Shown one piece after another: positions 40,659 to 48,758 of a stretch of 64,000 nucleotides of DNA. This stretch comes from Myxococcales bacterium. GTDB taxonomy: Bacteria > Myxococcota > Polyangia > Polyangiales > Polyangiaceae. Under the pieces are notes generated by a model. The model saw only the letters and a program-made list of their open reading frames with translations. It was not told the DNA's origin and searched no databases. The translations under genes were made by a program, and so were the position numbers. Location of the stretch: NCBI GenBank assembly GCA_003151595.1, contig PLXW01000095.1:1-64000 (forward strand), in the 5' to 3' direction. Every line of letters begins with the position of its first letter. The first letter of the stretch is position 1.

Positions 40659-42107
40659 ATGCTCGGCGTTTTGATAAGCGACGGGGACGGGCGCGCGCGG
40701 CGAACGGCGGCGGCGCGCTTCGAACAGGCTGGGCATTTCGTGCTGGAAGCGAGCGATGGCGCGTACGCCATCGATCTGCTCCGCGAGCGATCGTTCGATC
40801 TCGTGGTGTGCGATCTGGCGTTGCCGCGCGTCTCTGGCCTCGACGTGTTTCGGCACGTCAGGCGCGAGGCACCGCACACGAGCGTGGTCATCACGTCGGC
40901 CTCGCCGACGATCGAAGACGCCATCGTGGCGCTGAAGGAAGGCGCGGCCGACTTCCTGACCAAGCCGCTCGATGTGGACGCGCTCTTTCACGGCGTCGTG
41001 GCGCGGATCGCCGAGCGTCGCGCGCTGAAGGTCGCGTTCGACGAGGCGCGCGCCTGGCTGGTGGGGCGAATCGTGGGCGCGGCGCTGATCGGTGACTCGC
41101 CTCCGATGCGTCGCGTGCTCGAGCTGATCGACAGCGTCGCGCAGAGCGACTGCGAAGTGCTCGTGACCGGCGAGAGCGGCACCGGCAAGGACATCGTCGC
41201 GCGCACGATCTACGCGCGCAGTCGTCGCGCGGCGCGCCCGTTCGTGACCGTCGATTGCACGCGGGGCGAGGCGATGGAGGACGAGCTCTTCGCCGGCGGC
41301 GGGCAGCTCGTCGCCGCGAACGGCGGGACGATCTTCTTCGACGAGATCGCCGACATGCCGCTCCACGTGCAAGCGCGGCTGATGCACGTCCTCGAGAGCA
41401 GCGACGGAAAAGGGGCGCGCGTTCTTGCAGCCACGCACCACGACTTGCGCGAGCGGGTCGACGCTCGCGCGTTTCGAACCGATCTGTTCTTCCGCCTCCG
41501 CACGGTAGACATCGCAATGCCGCCGCTTCGCGAGCGAAAGGGCGATCTCTCGCTGCTCGTGCACCACTTGCTCGAGCGCCTCACGCCGCAAGGGTTCGTC
41601 GCGCCGGGCGTGTCGCCGCGGGCGTGGGCCGCGCTCGAGGCGTACGACTATCCGGGCAACGTGCGTGAGCTCGCGCGCGCGATCGAGCACGCCATGGTTC
41701 TGGCGCACGGGAGCGAGATCGATCGCGATCACCTCCCGGTGGAGATCGCTGCCTTCGCGCGCGGCCCGGAGTCGATGGCGCCGTTGGCCGTGGCTCGCCG
41801 GCAGTTCGAGCGCGAGTACGCGCGGCGCGCGTTGGCTGCGTGCGACGGCGACGTGGATCGCGCGGCCGAGCTGCTCGTGATCGCGCCCGACGTGCTGGAG
41901 CGAAAGCTGGCGGGGCGTTCCAGCCTCCCGCCGCCGCCGTCAGTCGGCGCCGAGCACCCGGTTTCGCCCGGCCCGTTTGGCCCCGTAAAGGCGGGCGTCC
42001 GCGCGCGCGACGATCGCGGCGCCCTCGCCTTCGCCGACCTCGTCGAGAGTGACGAGGCCAACGCTCAGAGTCACGCGAAGCTCCGTGTCCGTGCACGCGA
42101 TCGCTAG
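40659..42107 (+). CDS. NtrC-family response regulator lacking the GAFTGA loop
   Basis: 482 residues; GGAGGGG before the ATG. Receiver domain 1-115 with phosphoacceptor Asp52 (LVVCDLALPRVSG) and Lys102 (FLTKPLD). AAA+ domain ~138-370: Walker A GESGTGKD (171-178), Walker B GGTIFFDEIADMP (222-234), and sensor residues in RTDLFFRLRTVDIAMPPLRERKGDL. Between MEDELF and NGGTIFFDE there are only ten residues, so the GAFTGA loop that touches sigma-54 is absent. A Fis-type HTH follows (LAVARRQFEREYARRALAAC...AAELL). The last ~56 residues run antisense through the end of the GGDEF gene. Probably a sigma-54-independent regulator. Confidence 0.88.
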   Translation: MLGVLISDGDGRARRTAAARFEQAGHFVLEASDGAYAIDLLRERSFDLVVCDLALPRVSGLDVFRHVRREAPHTSVVITSASPTIEDAIVALKEGAADFLTKPLDVDALFHGVVARIAERRALKVAFDEARAWLVGRIVGAALIGDSPPMRRVLELIDSVAQSDCEVLVTGESGTGKDIVARTIYARSRRAARPFVTVDCTRGEAMEDELFAGGGQLVAANGGTIFFDEIADMPLHVQARLMHVLESSDGKGARVLAATHHDLRERVDARAFRTDLFFRLRTVDIAMPPLRERKGDLSLLVHHLLERLTPQGFVAPGVSPRAWAALEAYDYPGNVRELARAIEHAMVLAHGSEIDRDHLPVEIAAFARGPESMAPLAVARRQFEREYARRALAACDGDVDRAAELLVIAPDVLERKLAGRSSLPPPPSVGAEHPVSPGPFGPVKAGVRARDDRGALAFADLVESDEANAQSHAKLRVRARDR

Positions 42108-42965
42108 CTTCGCCACCGCCGTGCGCAGTCGATCGCCGAGCGCTTCGGCCTGCGCGCGATCGGCCGCCGGCGCCAGGAGCGCGAACTCGTCGCCGCCCCA
42201 GCGCGCCAGCACGTCCTCGAACCGCACCAGCGACGCGAGCTGCTCGCCGACCGTGCGCAGCACGAGATCGCCGGCGAGGTGCCCGTGTTCGTCGTTCACG
42301 GATTTCAATCCGTCGACATCGAGGAGCAAGAGGGCCAGCGGCAACTGCGATCGCCGCGCGCGCGCCATCTCCACGGCGAGCCGCTCTTCGAAGTACCGGC
42401 GGTTGAACGCGCCGGTCAGCCGATCGCGCGTCGCCGCTCGGAAGAGATCGCGCTGCGCCCCTTCCTCGCGCTGATCAACGAGCGCGAACCGCAAGGTCAC
42501 CGTCGGCCCGATCTGCACGCGCACCCCTTGCGTCAGCTCCGCGTGCGCCACGCGATCGCCGCACACGAACACGCCGTTGGTCGAGCGGAGGTCCTCGATG
42601 AAGAATCGATTCGGGTCCTGCCGAACGACGCGCGCGTGAAGCCGGCTCACCGTCGGATCGTCGATCCACGCTCCGCACGAGGGGGCGCGTCCGATCGTCG
42701 TCGCGCCGCCGTCGAGCACGAAGATGCGCCCCGCTTCGTAGCCGTGCAGCATCGTGAGCGTTCCGGTCGTTCCGCGCTCGGGCACCGGCAGGACGAGCGC
42801 CTGTGGAGTGTCCATCGGTGGACGAAAGGGGAGCGCAGGCGTCGCCGCGATCAACACGGGAACCGTGTGCCGCGCGGGGGCGTCGTCGTCCCCCGGAAGT
42901 GTGACCTCTCTACTGCGCGATCGAGGGTCCACCCCTTCGTGATCGCCCACCCCCCGGTGCGCCAT
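41940..42965 (-). CDS. FHA-GGDEF diguanylate cyclase
   Basis: 341 residues. FHA domain about 68-160 (TTIGRAPSCGAWIDDPTVSRLHARVV, STNGVFV) recognises phosphothreonine peptides, which would connect c-di-GMP output with the Ser/Thr kinases abundant here. The GGDEF domain has the intact active site RWGGDEF (257-261), metal-binding LLLDVDGLKSVNDEHGH and an RxxD inhibition site (RFED, 248-251) five residues before it. It should be an active, product-inhibited c-di-GMP synthase. The N-terminal 60 residues are low complexity; an internal ATG (MDTPQALVLP) near residue 51 may be the true start. The 3' end overlaps the NtrC-like gene for 168 bases on the other strand. Confidence 0.88.
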   Translation of the reverse strand: MAHRGVGDHEGVDPRSRSREVTLPGDDDAPARHTVPVLIAATPALPFRPPMDTPQALVLPVPERGTTGTLTMLHGYEAGRIFVLDGGATTIGRAPSCGAWIDDPTVSRLHARVVRQDPNRFFIEDLRSTNGVFVCGDRVAHAELTQGVRVQIGPTVTLRFALVDQREEGAQRDLFRAATRDRLTGAFNRRYFEERLAVEMARARRSQLPLALLLLDVDGLKSVNDEHGHLAGDLVLRTVGEQLASLVRFEDVLARWGGDEFALLAPAADRAQAEALGDRLRTAVAKLAIACTDTELRVTLSVGLVTLDEVGEGEGAAIVARADARLYGAKRAGRNRVLGAD

Positions 42966-43053
42966 CCGTGAATCGTACGCTCCCCTGTCGACGCCGTCGA
43001 AGTTCTCTCCGCTTGCGCCGACGCCATTTCAGCCGTACCTCGTGCGGGATCCG

Positions 43054-44958
43054 ATGTCTTCCGTGAAGCCCGAGCGACCGATTCTCGAAGCGATTCAGTC
43101 AGGCCCGCTCGTCCTCGACGGCGCGATGGGCACGCAGCTCTATGAGCGAGGCGTTCTCTACAGTGCGTGCTTCGAAGAGCTGAACGTCTCGCGCCCCGAG
43201 CTCGTGACGAAAGTGCACGAGGACTATCTGCGCGCAGGCGCGCAGGTCATCGAGACGAACACGTTCGGTGCGAACGCGATGCGCCTCGAGAAGTACGGCC
43301 TGCAAGCGCGCATGACGGAGATCAACGTCGCTGCCGTGTCGGTCGCGCGTCGCGCAGCGCAGGGGCGCGCGTACGTCATGGGAGCGATCGGACCCAGCGG
43401 GTACTTCCTCGGCGAGGCCAGCGCCGACGATCTCGCGAAGGTGAGGAGCGCGCTCCTGGCGCAAGCGCAGGCGCTGGCGGACGCCGGGGTGGATGCGATC
43501 GTCGTCGAGACGATGCGCCAGACGGCCGAGATGCGCGTCGCGATCGAAGCCGTGGTCGAAGCGATCCGCGCGAGCGGCTCTCGGATTCCGATCATCGCCT
43601 CGGTCTCGCTCGACGAAGCGCAGCGGATGGCCGACGGCACGCCGGCCGAAGAGATCGCACGTCAGATGAAGGAGTGGGGAGCCGACGTCATCGGCGCCAA
43701 CTGCTCCGACGGACCGATGAGCGTGCTCGCGGCGATGGAGCGCATGGCCGGCGCGGGCGTTCCGCTGCTTGCGATGCCGAACGCCGGCATCCCGCGTCGC
43801 GTCGACGAGCGGACCGTGTACGTCACGACCCCCGAGTATTTCGGCGTCTACGCTCGGCGCTTGTTCAAGCTCGGCGTGAGCCTCGTCGGTGGATGCTGCG
43901 GCACGACGCCGGAGCACGTGAAGCGAATCGCTGCGGCCGCGCGGATGGTCGGAGGGGCGCACGATCTCGATACGCCGACCAAAGACGAGACGGGTGAGGT
44001 CGCGAACGTCCTGTGGTCCGCCGCGCCGGGTCCGCTCGCGCCGCTCGTGGAACCGACGCCGTTCGCCAAGCGCAGCGCGCTCGCGGCGAAAATCGCGCAG
44101 GGAAAGTTCGTCACGTCGGTCGAAGTGAATCCGCCGACGGGGCTCGATCCGTCGAAGGCGATGGCCGCGGCGAAGATGCTGATCGCCGGAGGGTTCGACG
44201 TCATCAACATCGCCGACGGCGCGCGCGCGCAGGCGCGCATGTCGAACCTCGCGATGGCGGTGCGCGTTCAGCAGGAGATCGGCTGCGAGACGATCCTCCA
44301 CGTGTGCGGGCGCGATCGGAACCTCCTGGCGACGCTCGCGCATCTCCTCGGCGCGCACGATCTCGGCATTCGCAACCTGGTCATCATCACCGGCGATCCT
44401 CCGAAGACCGGAGACTTCCCGGACGTGAGCGCGGTTTACGATCTCGACTCGATCGGGATCTTGAAGATGGCGACGCGCCTCAACGGCGGCATCGATCCCG
44501 GCGGCAAGGCGCTCGGCGGCGCGACGTCGTTCCTCCTGGCGACGGGCGCGGAGCCGGCGGCGCTCAACTACACGCGCGAGATCGATCGCCTCCGAGAGAA
44601 GTGCGCGGCCGGCGCGGAGCTCGTGATGACCCAGCCGGTGTACGACCCGAAGGCGCTCGATCGCTTCCTCGACGACATCGCGCCGCTCAAGGTGCCGGTG
44701 CTCGTGGGGATCTTGCCGCTCGCCAGCTACCGCAACGCCGAGTTCCTCCACAACGAAGTGCCGGGCATGCAGGTGCCGGAGGCGGTGCGCGAGCGGATGC
44801 GCAAGGCGGGGGGCGGTCCGGCGGGGCGGAAGGAAGGGGTCGCGATCGCGCGCGAGATGCTCGCGGCCGTGCGTTCGCGCGTTCAAGGGGCGTATGTGAT
44901 GCCGCCGCTCGAGCGGTACGAGCTGGCGCTGGAAGTCGTCGACGGGTTCTTGGAATGA
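43054..44958 (+). CDS. Fused homocysteine S-methyltransferase / methylenetetrahydrofolate reductase
   Basis: 634 residues; I choose the ATG at 43054 (CGGGAT five bases upstream) over a GTG at 43042. The N-terminal methyltransferase barrel (about 15-305) has LDGAMGTQLYERG, ETNTFGANAMRL, and Zn-binding Cys217 (GANCSDG) with Cys281-Cys282 (GGCCGTTPEH). The C-terminal FAD reductase barrel (~340-634) has FVTSVEVNPPTGLD, CETILHVCGRDRN, IRNLVIITGDPPK and LVMTQPVYDP. Together it reduces methylene-THF to methyl-THF and moves a methyl group to homocysteine, closing methionine synthesis. Fused BhmT-MetF proteins occur in several phyla. There is no B12 domain, so the methyl donor for the N-terminal half need not be cobalamin-dependent. 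Confidence 0.93.
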   Translation: MSSVKPERPILEAIQSGPLVLDGAMGTQLYERGVLYSACFEELNVSRPELVTKVHEDYLRAGAQVIETNTFGANAMRLEKYGLQARMTEINVAAVSVARRAAQGRAYVMGAIGPSGYFLGEASADDLAKVRSALLAQAQALADAGVDAIVVETMRQTAEMRVAIEAVVEAIRASGSRIPIIASVSLDEAQRMADGTPAEEIARQMKEWGADVIGANCSDGPMSVLAAMERMAGAGVPLLAMPNAGIPRRVDERTVYVTTPEYFGVYARRLFKLGVSLVGGCCGTTPEHVKRIAAAARMVGGAHDLDTPTKDETGEVANVLWSAAPGPLAPLVEPTPFAKRSALAAKIAQGKFVTSVEVNPPTGLDPSKAMAAAKMLIAGGFDVINIADGARAQARMSNLAMAVRVQQEIGCETILHVCGRDRNLLATLAHLLGAHDLGIRNLVIITGDPPKTGDFPDVSAVYDLDSIGILKMATRLNGGIDPGGKALGGATSFLLATGAEPAALNYTREIDRLREKCAAGAELVMTQPVYDPKALDRFLDDIAPLKVPVLVGILPLASYRNAEFLHNEVPGMQVPEAVRERMRKAGGGPAGRKEGVAIAREMLAAVRSRVQGAYVMPPLERYELALEVVDGFLE

Positions 44959-46265
44959 GGGGTCGCGCGATCGCGATGGGCGCGGTCTGGACGATGATCG
45001 CGTGCAATCGCACGCCGGCGAACGCGAACGCGAACGCGAACGCGAACGCGAACGCGAACGCGAACGCGAACGCGAACGCGGATGCTGACGCGAACGCGAA
45101 CGCGACACTCCCCCCGAGGTGCAAGGTCGAGGAGTCGGGCGTGACGCTCGGCGACGTCGGCGATCGGCGATCGCTGGTCATCGGCGACGCGATTCCGACG
45201 AGCGTCGGCTTCGCGGTCGGCCTCGTGCACACACCCACGGCGGGAGCCGAAGCGATGATCGCACGGGTCGTCGGTCACTCGATCGAGTCCGAGTGGATCA
45301 TCGCCAAGCGCGGAGAGCTGATCGCCGACGCGCCGCCCCCCGTGCCGCTCATCGCGCAAGGGACTGCGTACGCGGCGTACCTCGTGCGCGACGCCGACGC
45401 AGGAATCTCGCGACGGATCGCGTTGAAGAAGATGGGCGTCGCGTTGCCGATCGCGTCGTTCAAGGTTCAGGCGGGCGACTCGTTGTCGTTCGACGCGGCG
45501 ATGACGAACGACGGCGCGCGCGCGGCGATGACGTGGGATGACGATTCGCCCAAGGATGGCGGGATTCGCGTGGGGATCGTTCCGCTGAGCGCGACGTCGA
45601 CCGGCGCCGTCGCTCCGCCTCCGCCGCGCGTCGTCTCCGATGGGGTGACCGACGTCGATGCGCCGCGACTCGCGCCGCGCGCCGTCGGCGGATGGTGGGC
45701 GGCGTGGACCGCGCGTCGCGAAGAGAGCGTCGATGCCGGCCCGCGCGTCGAAGCGCCAGGCGAAGCGCGCGCGTTCACCTGGGTCGAGCTCGTCGCCATC
45801 GACGCCGAGGGCGCGCCCGTGGGGGCGATTCGCAAGCTCACGTCGCCTACGGGACACGTCGGGTCGTTCGACCTCGCGCTCCGTCCGCACGGCGAGCTCG
45901 ACGTCTTCGCGCGCGACGAGACGCAGGCGCGCGAAGGGGAGGGGGGAAAGATTCTTCACGTCGTCGTGCGCGACGCGTCCGTCGACGACGCGGTCGTCGT
46001 CGCCACTGGCGCGGGTCGCGGCGCGGTCGATCTCGTCACCGGCGTGAACGGCGAAGCATGGCTCTCGTTCGTCGACGCGCTGGATCACCCGCGCGTTCTT
46101 CCGCTCGGCGAATCACGCGCTCCGGTAGGCCCCGCCACGATCGAAGACGCCCTCGACGGCGCCCGCCTCTTGGCGATCACAGCTGCGCAAACCCCTCTGC
46201 GCTTCGTCGCTGCGCTCCCCACATCCGACACCGCCGTGTTCCGCGACGTGAGCTGTTCGCGATGA
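44955..46265 (+). CDS. Lipoprotein of unknown function with Ala-Asn repeat
   Basis: 436 residues, ATG overlapping the previous stop (ATGA). Signal peptide MRGRAIAMGAVWTMIAC with lipidated Cys17. Residues 21-50 are an Ala-Asn/Ala-Asp repeat directly after the lipidation site, making it a tether. The mature domain has alternating short strands (TLGDVGDRRSLVIGDAIPTSV, HVGSFDLALRPHGELDVFARD, GEAWLSFVDALDHPRVLPL) suggestive of a beta-propeller. No motif for catalysis. The location on the same transcript as methionine synthesis does not explain it. A surface-exposed binding role is inference. Confidence 0.72.
   Translation: MRGRAIAMGAVWTMIACNRTPANANANANANANANANANANADADANANATLPPRCKVEESGVTLGDVGDRRSLVIGDAIPTSVGFAVGLVHTPTAGAEAMIARVVGHSIESEWIIAKRGELIADAPPPVPLIAQGTAYAAYLVRDADAGISRRIALKKMGVALPIASFKVQAGDSLSFDAAMTNDGARAAMTWDDDSPKDGGIRVGIVPLSATSTGAVAPPPPRVVSDGVTDVDAPRLAPRAVGGWWAAWTARREESVDAGPRVEAPGEARAFTWVELVAIDAEGAPVGAIRKLTSPTGHVGSFDLALRPHGELDVFARDETQAREGEGGKILHVVVRDASVDDAVVVATGAGRGAVDLVTGVNGEAWLSFVDALDHPRVLPLGESRAPVGPATIEDALDGARLLAITAAQTPLRFVAALPTSDTAVFRDVSCSR
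45018..45105. repeat. Hexanucleotide repeat (GCGAAC) in the lipoprotein gene
   Basis: About fourteen tandem GCGAAC units, the most homogeneous tract in the window, with two GCGGAT/GCTGAC-type variants near the end. It encodes the Ala-Asn tether after the lipidation site. Confidence 0.95.
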
Positions 46266-46386
46266 CTTGGAGCCAGTGGCGCGAGCCCCTTCCGAGTGCA
46301 AGAATTGGCCCCCTTCCCCTGCAAGTGTTCATCGACTACGTTCCCCCCGTGTCCCGACCTTGCCCACCGCCGTGGGGCCTTCGAAA

Positions 46387-46442
46387 AGTGTGCGCATCGC
46401 GCGATGGCGCTTCACGCGCTCGGCCCGAGCGCGCAGCACACT
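46387..46442 (+). other. Folded intergenic element upstream of the tRNA gene
   Basis: The 207-base gap 46266-46472 has no gene. It contains a 56-base stretch that can fold as a three-way junction: AGTGTG pairs with CACACT, enclosing CATCG-CG-CGATG and GCGCTCG-GCC-CGAGCGC. It might terminate the upstream transcript or be a small structured RNA; there is no T-tract. The tRNA begins 30 bases later. Confidence 0.35.
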
Positions 46443-46472
46443 GCATAGACGGGCGGGTCGTGATCACAGAAC

Positions 46473-46546
46473 GGGCCCATAGCTCAATCGGTCAGAGCCC
46501 CCGGCTCATAACCGGGCTGTTCCTGGTTCGAACCCAGGTGGGCCCA
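46473..46546 (+). tRNA. tRNA with CAT anticodon (elongator Met, or Ile2)
   Basis: Complete 74-base cloverleaf: acceptor GGGCCCA/TGGGCCC, D arm GCTC...GAGC, anticodon stem CCCGG/CCGGG with loop CTCATAA (anticodon CAT at 46507-46509), five-base variable loop and T arm CCTGG-TTCGAAC-CCAGG, then discriminator A. CCA is not encoded. The D-loop and GGGCCCA acceptor do not look like an initiator (which would have a non-paired first base and GGG/CCC anticodon-stem pairs); elongator Met is the most likely identity, tRNA-Ile with lysidine is possible. Confidence 0.93.
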
Positions 46547-46619
46547 CGAGCGTGGCTCGCGACCCCGCGTCGCGCTCTTTCGCTTTCACTGCTTTCCCCG
46601 CTTCAACAGGAGTAACGCG

Positions 46620-47357
46620 TTGAGCATCCCGAATCAGATTCGCGCTCTCGAAGAATTGGCCGCGTACGACGCCGAGCTGAAGACGTTGGACGAGCAGCTC
46701 GCGAGCGAGCGCGCCACGTTGGGTGGTTTGAAGGGGAGCTTGAAGCGCCTCGAAGACAAGATCGCGGTGGACCGCACGGCGATCGCGGCGATCGAGAAGC
46801 AACGCAACGAGCTGATCACCGACGTCCGTCAGATGATGACGCAGCTCGATCACTCGCGCGAAAAGATGAACCGCGCGCGCACCGAGCGCGAGACCAACGC
46901 CGTTCAGCGCGAGCTCGAGGAGCTGCGGAAGTTGATCCGCGATCGCGAAGACGAAGTCGGCAAGCTCACGACCGACAGCGACGGGCAGCGCGCCGTGCTG
47001 GAGTCGACCGAGACCGAAGCGAAGAAGATTCAGGACGAGCTCAACGCCCGCGAAGGGGACATCAACTCCTCGCTGGCGAAGGTCGAGGCGCAGCGCGCCG
47101 AAAAGGGGGCCGTTCGCGAAGAGGTCGCGAAGAAGCTCCCGCCGGTGCTCTACCGTCGCTACGACGCCGTGCGCTCGCGCCGCGGCTCGGGCATCGCGCA
47201 GACGACCGACGGCACCTGCAAGGCCTGCAACATGTCGCTCCCGCCGCAGCTCTTTCACCGCCTGCGCCGCGAGCCGCTGATCGAGCAGTGCCCGTCGTGC
47301 AACCGCATCATTTATTTTGCCCCACCCGCCGGCGCTTCCGCGGAGGAAGGCCACTAG
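46620..47357 (+). CDS. Coiled-coil protein with C-terminal zinc ribbon (CT398-like)
   Basis: 245 residues from TTG with AGGAG about eight bases upstream. Residues 10-180 are a long antiparallel coiled coil (LRALEELAAYDAELKTLDEQ, RNELITDVRQMMTQLDHSR, RERETNAVQRELEELRKLI style heptads). The C-terminal zinc ribbon has CKACNMSLPPQLFHRL and CPSCNRIIYF, four Cys in two CxxC knuckles. This is the layout of the chlamydial CT398/DUF164 family, for which I recall proposed links to sigma-54 or secretion; the function is not settled. It lies upstream of the zinc-ribbon kinase by 44 bases. Confidence 0.88.
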   Translation: MSIPNQIRALEELAAYDAELKTLDEQLASERATLGGLKGSLKRLEDKIAVDRTAIAAIEKQRNELITDVRQMMTQLDHSREKMNRARTERETNAVQRELEELRKLIRDREDEVGKLTTDSDGQRAVLESTETEAKKIQDELNAREGDINSSLAKVEAQRAEKGAVREEVAKKLPPVLYRRYDAVRSRRGSGIAQTTDGTCKACNMSLPPQLFHRLRREPLIEQCPSCNRIIYFAPPAGASAEEGH

Positions 47358-47401
47358 TCCTTGCTCAAGTTCGGTAAGCTGGTGCGCGGAGGGTTCGCCC
47401 G

Positions 47402-48721
47402 TTGAAGAGCTGCCCGGTGTGCAAGCGCGTGTATCCGGATGACGCCGGCTTCTGCCCCGTCGACGGTACCGGGCTTCAATTTGCGAGCATGGTGCCCGTC
47501 GATCAGTCGACGGACGACCCACGTCTCGGGACGAAACTCGCCGGGCGCTACGAGATCCGTCGCGTCGTCGCCGACGGCGGCATGGGGCGCGTCTACGAAG
47601 GCATCGACAAGCAGAACAACTCGCGCGTCGCCGTGAAGGTCCTTCACAACGACGTCGCGAACGACGAGATCGCGCTCGAGCGCTTCAAGCGCGAGTACGA
47701 GATGTCGAAGCGGCTGCCGCACGACTTCATCGTCGACGTCCTCGACTTCCAGCAAGACCCGCCGACCGGCGCGTGGCTGCTCGTCATGGAGTTCCTCGAC
47801 GGCGAAGAGCTCCGCGTCGTCTTGAAGCGCGAGAAGGCGATCCCGCCGGAGCGCGTCGTCCGCATGCTCTCGCAGGTGGCGATGGGGCTCGACGTCGCCC
47901 ACAACATTCCGATCGTCCACCGCGATCTGAAGCCCGACAATCTGTTCCTCTGCGGCACGCGCGAAGGGGACATCGTGAAGATCCTCGACTTCGGATCGGT
48001 CAAGGACAAGCAGAAGGACGCGAAGAAGCTCACCGTCCTCGGCACGACGATCGGCAGCCCGTATTACATGGCGCCGGAGCAGGCGCAGGGGCTCGACACG
48101 CTCGACGCCCGCGCCGACGTGTTCGCGCTCGCGGCGATCGCCTACGAGTGCATCTGCGGAACGGTTCCTTTCGGCGGAACGAACGGGCCGTCGATCCTCC
48201 TCGCGATCATGACGAAGGATCCCGAGCCGCCGAGCATCAAGGGGGCCAAGCAGAAGTGGCCGCCGCCCTCTGCGGTCGATGACGTCATCGAGGTCGCGCT
48301 GGCGAAGAACCCGAACATCCGTACGAAGACGGTCGGCGAGCTGGCCGATGCGCTCGGGCGGGCGTTCGGGCTCTCCGGCGATCACAAAGTGTGGGCCACG
48401 ACACCGACGACGACGCTCGCCAAGCAAATCTCCGACGGGCAAGCGGCGAAGATGGGCCTCGGCGATCTCGGGGTCGACCCGTTCGCAGCGGCCGATCCGT
48501 TCGCTGCGCCGGCGCCAGGGCAAATGGGGCAAGCGGCCGCCGCAGCCGCGCCGCCGCGCGCGATGGACGCCGCGTTCCAGCAGTCGCGCGAGATGGACTA
48601 CGACCAGTCGACCGCGGGCGTTCCGATGGGGCGACCGCCGTGGCTGATCCCCGTCGCCGTCGGCGTGGCGGCGCTCGTGCTCGGCGGCGGCATCGCGCTG
48701 TTCGCGGCGCTCGGTCACTGA
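47402..48721 (+). CDS. Zinc-ribbon Ser/Thr protein kinase with C-terminal membrane helix
   Basis: 439 residues from TTG. The N-terminus is a half zinc ribbon, CPVCKRVYPDDAGFCPVDG (Cys4, Cys7, Cys18; the fourth Cys is missing and Asp may substitute). The kinase domain (50-320) has VADGGMGRVYEG, Lys79, HRDLKPDN with Asp175, DFG 196-198 and APEQ, all intact. A Gln/Ala/Pro-rich region (370-410) leads to a membrane helix (WLIPVAVGVAALVLGGGIALFAAL) at the C-terminus with almost nothing outside. The redox- or Zn-responsive N-terminus may sense input; this is inference. It is likely in the same transcript as the coiled-coil protein. Confidence 0.9.
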   Translation: MKSCPVCKRVYPDDAGFCPVDGTGLQFASMVPVDQSTDDPRLGTKLAGRYEIRRVVADGGMGRVYEGIDKQNNSRVAVKVLHNDVANDEIALERFKREYEMSKRLPHDFIVDVLDFQQDPPTGAWLLVMEFLDGEELRVVLKREKAIPPERVVRMLSQVAMGLDVAHNIPIVHRDLKPDNLFLCGTREGDIVKILDFGSVKDKQKDAKKLTVLGTTIGSPYYMAPEQAQGLDTLDARADVFALAAIAYECICGTVPFGGTNGPSILLAIMTKDPEPPSIKGAKQKWPPPSAVDDVIEVALAKNPNIRTKTVGELADALGRAFGLSGDHKVWATTPTTTLAKQISDGQAAKMGLGDLGVDPFAAADPFAAPAPGQMGQAAAAAAPPRAMDAAFQQSREMDYDQSTAGVPMGRPPWLIPVAVGVAALVLGGGIALFAALGH

Positions 48722-48758
48722 CCTTTTTCGAGTTTTTCGATCTACGTTGCGTCGCGCA

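Noticed and set aside
42966..43053. SAM or cobalamin riboswitch before the methionine-synthesis gene
   Set aside because: The 88-base gap shows no recognisable conserved riboswitch core and is too short for a cobalamin riboswitch.
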